Source: Puccinellia tenuiflora
Lineage: Eukaryota > Streptophyta > Magnoliopsida > Poales > Poaceae
Assembly: GCA_012064385.1 (NCBI GenBank)
Contig: QRDG01001511.1
Location: 124,001-188,000, forward strand
Length of the DNA: 64,000 bases
Direction: 5' to 3'
Shown: positions 57,739-64,000 of the stretch, piece after piece
How positions within the stretch are numbered: the first letter of the stretch is position 1
Layout of the letters: every line of letters begins with the position of its first letter
Made by a program: the position numbers and the translations under genes
Notes under the pieces: generated by a model
What the model was told of the DNA's origin: nothing
Databases searched by the model: none
What the model saw: the letters and a program-made list of their open reading frames with translations, nothing else

Positions 57739-57751
57739 TCCTCTCCCCCTT
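57739..57751 (-). promoter_or_regulatory. Polypurine tract (plus-strand priming site)
   Basis: Read on the minus strand, AAGGGGGAGAGGA sits directly against the 3' LTR start TGTAATACCCC. This is the classic primer for plus-strand DNA synthesis in plant Gypsy elements. The pol stop codon (57750-57752) overlaps it. Confidence 0.92.
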
Positions 57752-60700
57752 AAATTAAACTTCGTCCCGAAGTTTCTTTTCTGAGGTACCTGAACAAATA
57801 TGGGTAGTCCCGTCGTAGATCATCTTCTTTTTCCCATGTTGCTTCTCTCTCAGGATGATTCTTCCACTTTACCAAACAATATTTGATAGCTCGATTCCGT
57901 AATCTCTTCCAATTTTCAGCCAAAATCTTTTCAGGTTGCTCCTCATAGGATAGGTCTGGTTGCAAATTTAACTTCTCATAGTCAATTGGTTCTTCGGGTG
58001 GTTTTAAGCACTTCCGGAGTTGTGACACATGAAATACATTGTGCACTTGTGATAGAACCTCCGGTAATTCTAATTCAAAGGCTACAGTTCCTTTCTGACT
58101 TAATACTCGAAAAGGTCCAATATACCTTGGACTCAATTTTCCTTTTACTCCAAACCTTTTTACTCCTTTGGTCGGACTAACTCTCAAGTATACCATATCT
58201 TGTAATTGGGGTTCCCATTGTCTTCGGGTAAGATCTGCATAACTCTTTTGTCTACTCTGAGCTATTTTTAAACGATCTCGGATAATATCAACTATTACTT
58301 GCTGTTCTTTGATATACTCTGGTGCAAACTCTTTACTTTCCCCTACTTCAAACCAACAGATTGGTGATCTACATTTTCTTCCATATAAAGCCTCAAATGG
58401 TGCCATTTGTATGCTACTCTGATAACTGTTGTTGTAAGAGAATTCTGCTAATGCCAAGTGTTCATCCCACGATCCTCCAAAATCTAGAACACATGCTCTC
58501 AGCATATCCTCCAATATTTGATTTGTCCGTTCCGTCTGTCCTCCAGTTTGGGGATGGTATGCGGTACTAAAATTGAGATCTGTCCCTAATCTTTTATGCA
58601 AGTGCTTCCAAAAAGCTGAAGTAAAGATAGATCCTCTATCTGAAACTATTGTTAAAGGTACTCCATGCTTACTTACTATCTCTTTCACATAGATTTCAAT
58701 CAAAGTTGCCGCTGTATCTTTCTGATTGATAGCAAGAAAATGAGCACTTTTGGTTAATCGGTCCACAATCACCCAAATTGCATCCTTATTTTTCCTTGTT
58801 TTGGGTAATCCTGTGATAAAATCCATACTGATGTCTTCCCATTTCCATTTGGGAATAGGCAAAGGTTGTAATAATCCGGCTGGTCTCTGATGTTCAGCCT
58901 TCACTTGACTACAAATATGACATTCTGCCACATATTTTGCAATTTCTCTTTTCATATTATTCCACCAGAATATCTTTTTCAAATCCATATACATCTTGGT
59001 ACTCCCAGGATGTATAGAATAAGGTGTTTCGTGTGCTTCCTTAAGTATGATACTCTTAATTTCCTTAATATCTGGAACACATATTCTATCATGAAACCAC
59101 AAAGATCCATCATCAGTCTTTAGAATAAACTCAGATCTCCTCCCTTCCTTAATTCTCCTTATCTCTTCTGCTAGGAATTCATCTTCTTCTTGATGAGATA
59201 TTATGTTTGCTTTCAAATCCATGTTAATTTCTCCAACAATATCCATTGCCATAATACTATTTAATGCTGGTCCGTCCCAAATCTCTATCTGGAACCTCTC
59301 TATCTCCCTTTTAAGTTCTTTAGGCATCCCTTGTTCCATTAAGGAATTACAATTGACCTTCCGACTTAAAGCATCTGCTACCACATTAGCTTTCCCGGGT
59401 GTATAATTAATTGTTAAATCATAATCCTTAATCAATTCCAACCATCTTCTTTGCCTCATATTCAACTCCTTCTGGGTGAAGAAATATTTCAAACTCTTAT
59501 GATCAGTGTATAGCTCACACTTTGCTCCATAAAGAAAATGTCTCCACTGCTTCAAGGCATAGACTACTGCGGCTAATTCCAAATCATGTGTTGGGTAGTT
59601 GAGTTCATGGGGTTTCAATTGCCTGGATCCATATGCAATGACCTTGTGATCTTGCATTAATACACATCCTAATCCATTTTTGGATGCATCGCAATACACC
59701 GTATAATCCTTTCCGGTTTCAGGTACGGCCAAAACTGGTGCTGTTGTGAGCTTCTTTTTAAGCTCCTGAAAACTTTGCTCACATTTCTCGGTCNNNNNNN
59801 NNNNNNNNNNNNNNNNNNNNNNNNNNNNNNNNNNNNNNNNNNNNNNNNNNNNNNNNNNNNNNNNNNNNNNNNNNNNNNNNNNNNNNNNNNNNNNNNNNNN
59901 NNNNNNNNNNNNNNNNNNNNNNNNNNNNNNNNNNNNNNNNNNNNNNNNNNNNNNNNNNNNNNNNNNNNNNNNNNNNNNNNNNNNNNNNNNNNNNNNNNNN
60001 NNNNNNNNNNNNNNNNNNNNNNNNNNNNNNNNNNNNNNNNNNNNNNNNNNNNNNNNNNNNNNNNNNNNNNNNNNNNNNNNNNNNNNNNNNNNNNNNNNNN
60101 NNNNNNNNNNNNNNNNNNNNNNNNNNNNNNNNNNNNNNNNNNNNNNNNNNNNNNNNNNNNNNNNNNNNNNNNNNNNNNNNNNNNNNNNNNNNNNNNNNNN
60201 NNNNNNNNNNNNNNNNNNNNNNNNNNNNNNNNNNNNNNNNNNNNNNNNNNNNNNNNNNNNNNNNNNNNNNNNNNNNNNNNNNNNNNNNNNNNNNNNNNNN
60301 NNNNNNNNNNNNNNNNNNNNNNNNNNNNNNNNNNNNNNNNNNNNNNNNNNNNNNNNNNNNNNNNNNNNNNNNNNNNNNNNNNNNNNNNNNNNNNNNNNNN
60401 NNNNNNNNNNNNNNNNNNNNNNNNNNNNNNNNNNNNNNNNNNNNNNNNNNNNNNNNNNNNNNNNNNNNNNNNNNNNNNNNNNNNNNNNNNNNNNNNNNNN
60501 NNNNNNNNNNNNNNNNNNNNNNNNNNNNNNNNNNNNNNNNNNNNNTCCATGGTCAGACAACCAGTCCATCCCTAAGATGACTGCTATATCTTTCATGGGT
60601 ATTACTAGCAAATCAGCGTTATAAACGCGGTCACAGATCATAATTACTTGGTCCTTTTTGACTTGAGATGCTAAAATCTTTCCACCGGCTGACATAACCA

Positions 60701-60900
60701 TAATCGGGACTGCTAACGGTTGACACCTAATCCCATATGCTTCCACAAATTGTTGTGAAATAAAAGATGTAGTAGCTCCAGTATCAAATAAAACTTTGCC
60801 AGGATGAGATAAGATTTTGAGCGTACCGATCACCACGTTGTCGTCATTATTGACTTCCTCCAGGCTGGTGCAATTCAGCTTCCCATAGGGCTTCCCTTTA
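57750..60900 (-). CDS. Gypsy pol polyprotein (interrupted by assembly gap)
   Basis: The frame is open from before 60836 (upstream residues LNCTSLEEVNND show it continues from gag) to a stop at 57750. Protease: LFDTGATTSFIS. The 752 N fall between the protease and RNase H and hide the RT, so intactness there is unknown. RNase H: YTVYCDASKNGLGCVL and ELYTDHKSLKYFFTQ. Integrase: zinc-binding H...H...CHIC, then MDFITGLP, VSDRGSIF and QTERTNQ giving the D,D,E catalytic set. After GPFRVLSQKGTVAFELELP comes KYCLVKWKNHPEREATWEKE, a chromodomain-like tail that targets integration to marked chromatin and places it among chromoviruses, probably Tekay/Del-like. No stop is seen in the sequenced part. Confidence 0.92.
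59794..60545. other. Assembly gap (752 N)
   Basis: A run of N inside the chromovirus pol gene, between the protease and RNase H regions. The size keeps the flanking reading frames compatible but may be an estimate. The two long open frames called across it on other frames are artefacts. Confidence 1.
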
Positions 60901-60903
60901 GCT

Positions 60904-62005
60904 TTATCTGTGGAATTGGACCAGAACCTCCACCTCTTGGCTTGAATCCGCCACCATTCCTATTATTACCCCTCCATTACCACGGCCCACCTGTTGATTT
61001 TGCCGATAAGGACAGTCTGGTTTGATGTCCCTGCTGTCCACATCCGAAACAACAATTTTTGGCTTTTGGCAATCCTTCTTCATGTGTCCTCTTAGACCAC
61101 AATTATCGCAAACGATGTGATCCATTGGATTAGAATTCCGTGGCATTGGCTTTCTCATATCCATTCTGGGTTTAGGCTTAAAACGTAGATTTGGTGGTGA
61201 CTTTTGCACTTGAAATTTCCTGGGTTCAATCCTGGCTTTCTTCCTCCTTTCCTCCTGAAGCATTTTATATCATCCTCAAGAGTTATGGCTGCATCCACTA
61301 GCTCTTGGAATTCCTTTGGTTTAGTCAACCTGAGTTGCATTTTCATGAATGGATTCAGACCCTTCATGAATCTCTTCTTTCTTTTCTCCTCCGTATTCAC
61401 TTCATCCACAGCATATCTAGATAAAGTATTGAACATGCTAAACATATCTTCCAACTGGTGACTCATTTTGTCTTAGATTTTCAAACTCTCTCTTCTGAGT
61501 TCCATAATACTTTCAGAACATGAGCTTCCCTAAATCTCTTCTTGAACTCTTCCCAGTTCATCACATGTCCTGCAGGCTGTGTAGCACAATTGCTTCCCAC
61601 CATGATGCTGCGGGTCCGGTAAGCAAATAAGTTGCATACCTAACCTTCTCCTCATCTGAACATCCCACTGTATTGAGTTTTCTCTCAGTGTCTGCCATCC
61701 AATCTTTAGCATCCATGGGATCTACTGCTCTAGCAAAGGGTTCAGGCCTAGTATTCTAGAAATCCGATAGGGTTACACCTCTTGGTTCTCCATTTCTTGC
61801 TCTTCCATTTTGAGTCTCTAAAAGGTCATGTAGAAATTTATTTTGTACTTCTTGATCATGACGTCTTCCTTCTTCCACCAACTGCATATATTGCATGAAA
61901 CTTTGCTCCGTAATTGGCCTAGGTGGTTGAGGTATTCCTCCTGTCTCGGCTGCATGCTTCTCTCTCTTGCCTAAGCAACTCACTTTCTTCACCGGCACTC
62001 GCCAT
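60904..62005 (-). pseudogene. Gypsy gag, frameshifted
   Basis: Gag forms the virus-like particle. The likely start is ATG at 62005 (MASAGEESELLRQEREA). Capsid-like sequence then appears in successive frames: PPRPITEQSFMQYMQ (about 61900), QLICLPDP (about 61620), KRKKRFMKGLNPFMKMQLRL (about 61370) and EFQELVDAAITLEDDIK. A CCHC knuckle CDNCGLRGHMKKDC follows near 61090. The pieces lie in several frames, so there are at least three small indels between 62005 and 60904. This region and pol were probably one polyprotein in the ancestor. Some indels could be sequence errors, given the assembly gap nearby. Confidence 0.8.
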
Positions 62006-62304
62006 TGTCCCCTAGTCCTGCCACAATGAATTAGAACTCAGCGTTACATTATGCATATGCACTTTGAGTTCGTCTTCATGCGCAAAAACTAGTCACACAT
62101 TGAAATCCAGAAAAATCCAAGAAACCAAAACATTTCAAACATATACCATGTATTATACATGTAGGGTTACAGACATGGGTACAGAATCGTAACACACTCT
62201 AAAGTGAGTAGGCCTCACTTATTGCTACCATACAACCACACCGTACACACTACAATACTCTAGATGTTACATGGGGATACTACTACTCCACTTCCTGGTT
62301 AACT

Positions 62305-63520
62305 TCACTTCTCAGTGAACTTTCCCGGCTTCCACCACTTGTTGCGACCAGTTCTCCTCAGAAATCCAGGTAAAGGAATCTTCTTCTTACCGGATGGCTG
62401 GTAATCAGGGTCAGATGGTGATGCTTCTAAGTTCCAATCAGTCACATTAAAGTAACTGTCTAGGTATTGATACGCCTCCGCTTCATCACCGTACTCATCC
62501 CCAAAGTCCTCAGCTCCCGAAGGAATAGCACTGGTGCTACAGAAATAACTTCGAGGCTCTTCTATAGGTTCTAACTTGGGCTGCCTTGACGTACTCGCCC
62601 CCTGGTTATATCTTGACTTATAACCATATCCATCCTCTTCATCTTCCTCATCTGAATTAATCAGAATAGGATTACCTGACCGGCCTAGCTTTGGCTTTCT
62701 TCTAGGTAATTGACTCTCAACTTCCTCCTCTCCATCATCGCCCTTGATTACTATAGGATCGCTTGAAGTTCCCTGGTAGGGTTCCTCATCCCATCCAGCG
62801 GAATAGGAAGCTTCTGGTTCAGTACTCTGGCGTTCCTCCACTTCTCCCACAAGAACATAGTCTGGGCGTGCTGGAGAATAAGTGGCGTAAATTGGGGTTT
62901 CAGGAGGTGCAGTCTCATCAACATAGGTAACTGGAGTGGATGGTGGATCAGTATGACCCATACGGGCTTCATACATGAGCATGTCACAGCGCTCCTGGAT
63001 AGCATCGGGGCTAGAAAACTGCTCTACCATAATCTCCATCTCATCGGACAAAATGCTAAAGGATTTGTGGTAGGTTCGGATAAGCTTGACGCAACTCTCA
63101 AGAAAAACAGAAGCGTCACGAGGGTTGGTGCGTGAAAAGGCTAGATAATCCACATCTCTTGTCGATAGATGGCACTTGGGATTGCATGAAACAGGGTTCC
63201 TTCCAACTCCTTGGATTTGGCTGTTCTAATATTGGTAATGGCTTTGACTACTGCAATATGGAATGCTATCTCCACATGCTTGGCTTCTCCATATGGCATC
63301 TTCAAACCCATCTTAAGCTCAGACGGAAGCTTGAGTGCAACGCGATGTTTGGCTAAGGCTGATCCGTCATAGTAGCTAAGAGTCTTAACCACTACTTTAG
63401 CCTCAACCCCCAAATAGTTGATCATTTGCTCCAGAACTACCGCCCAATTGCCTCGGAACACTCCTCTTCCTAAGAGACAACTTCGTATTCGGACGCTTCG
63501 CTTGGGAATCGGGTATCCAT
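62305..63520 (-). pseudogene. Extra ORF between PBS and gag of the chromovirus
   Basis: It lies in sense orientation upstream of gag. A possible start at 63520 (MDTRFPSEASEYEVV) meets a stop, and a second frame runs from about 63461 (MFRGNWAVVLEQMINYLGVE, LPSELKMGLKMPYGEAKHVE) to 63141. It overlaps a third frame (63153-62305, 282 residues, from MDYLAFSRTNP). So the protein, about 400 residues in the ancestor, is now split by one-base shifts. The C-terminal half is acidic (EEDEEDGYG) and Pro/Ser-rich, ending in basic residues (KKKIPLPGFLRRTGRNKW). I see no gag, protease or polymerase motif. It could be an accessory protein, or an ancient captured host sequence. Confidence 0.65.
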
Positions 63521-63685
63521 CCTGATATACGAAGAAAAGTATTCGTAAGAATGAAGTATTATATGCATGATAATGTTATTCTCAAGTGAATAGCCATCAT
63601 AACAATATAAAATTCATTACGGCCTAGAATATATTACCCTACAGGCTTTCCCTTTAATAGGTTTCCAACCTAAGGTCTAGCAATT

Positions 63686-63697
63686 GCTCTGATACCA
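63686..63697 (-). promoter_or_regulatory. Primer-binding site for initiator tRNA-Met
   Basis: On the minus strand the 5' LTR ends ...GGTCACCGCA, then GG, then TGGTATCAGAGC, complementary to the 3' end of plant initiator methionine tRNA. This primes minus-strand synthesis and fixes the LTR boundary at 63700. Confidence 0.95.
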
Positions 63698-63699
63698 CC

Positions 63700-64000
63700 T
63701 GCGGTGACCCCGCACACCACTGCATATTGTAGTGTACAAGTCGTTGACATAACATCCACGGAAGGACTCATCCGTAAATATTACATCCCTCAGAGTAGTA
63801 CAACAGAAACATTGCGGGTCCACTTTATTACACACTGCTAAAGATTACAAGCCAGAAATGTACAAAAGCTTCAACGTCTTCCTCCGACATGGGAGGAATT
63901 TCAACTACAGTACGGTTACTGAGGTCAACTTATTAACGATAGAAAGAAGCAAACTAAGAACCATCGGGCTCAACAACCTAAGTAGTACTAGTCTAGGATT
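63700..64000 (-). repeat. 5' LTR of the chromovirus (partial)
   Basis: The first 301 bases match the 3' LTR start at 52727 with five substitutions, all transitions, and a one-base indel. The remaining ~4.7 kb lies beyond the window. Confidence 0.95.

Larger units (their letters stand above)
52727..64000 (-). mobile_element. Ty3/gypsy chromovirus with 5-kb LTRs (5' LTR truncated by window)
   Basis: On the minus strand the order is: 5' LTR (63700 onward, partial), tRNA-Met PBS, extra ORF, gag, pol, PPT, 3' LTR (57738-52727). Pol order is protease, RT (mostly in the N gap), RNase H, integrase, chromodomain-like tail. The internal region is 5,961 bp, so the full element should be about 16 kb. 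Over the ~301 shared bases the two LTRs differ by five transitions and a one-base indel. TSD at the 3' side would be AGATC (52722-52726); the other side is outside the window. Family naming is not attempted. Confidence 0.93.

Noticed and set aside
59669..60575. Long open frames running through the N block on other frames
   Set aside because: They exist only because N was translated as X.
63686..63697. A tRNA gene fragment
   Set aside because: The 12 bases are complementary to a tRNA 3' end and sit two bases from the LTR, so this is a primer-binding site.

Overview
This is plant nuclear DNA, almost certainly from a grass of the wheat/barley group (Triticeae). That rests on the repeats: an Angela-like Copia solo LTR, Stowaway ends starting CTCCCTCCGTCC, CACTA elements with 'TTAGTCCCGGTT' subterminal repeats, Tourist-type MITEs, large Gypsy LTRs and L1-type LINEs, plus GC-rich grass-style coding sequence. 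Most of the 64 kb is transposable elements, many of them nested. Only two or three genes look intact, and no complete novel system is visible.

Layout. 1-430: GGTTCAC minisatellite. 1479-8083: a CC-NB-ARC-LRR (NLR) resistance-gene homologue, now a pseudogene. Small indels sit around its P-loop, a ~3.9 kb LTR-like element is inserted in the NB-ARC exon, and there are two in-frame stops in the LRR. 8355-10539: degenerate CACTA transposon. 10673-11513: two short Harbinger-type MITEs. 11642-12035: 85-bp minisatellite. 12123-13163: Harbinger-like element. 13439-14737: intact three-exon 2-oxoglutarate/Fe(II) dioxygenase with a GC-AG intron. 15880-16422 (minus): rearranged 5' fragment of a GDP-L-fucose synthase gene. 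17089-18519: intact intronless BAHD acyltransferase.

18768-29158 is bounded by matching mariner/Stowaway ends and holds a near-full-length LINE (LINE A, 19840-26930) with target-site duplications. 31432-44549 (minus) is a decayed F-box/LRR/FBD gene whose second intron holds LINE C (31783-43303). LINE C is itself split inside ORF1 by the antisense, 5'-truncated LINE B (33196-36969). A truncated second copy of the F-box gene's 3' part (44611-45012) keeps the empty insertion site.

46315-47364: mini-CACTA with TGA duplications. 47908-49469: Angela-like solo LTR with GTGCT duplications. 50740-51482: hAT element with 8-bp duplications. 51632-52000: small uncharacterised ORF. 52727 to the window end: most of a Ty3/gypsy chromovirus on the minus strand (3' LTR of 5,012 bp, PPT, gag-pol, an extra ORF upstream of gag, tRNA-Met PBS, start of the 5' LTR). 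A 752-bp run of N (59794-60545) removes its reverse transcriptase core.

The dioxygenase and acyltransferase are tailoring-enzyme classes of specialised metabolism and sit about 2.4 kb apart, but nothing in the sequence proves they act together. The NLR and F-box genes belong to families that expand and decay quickly in grasses. Element boundaries are best supported where target-site duplications could be read directly. Products are assigned from motifs and family knowledge, without database searches.
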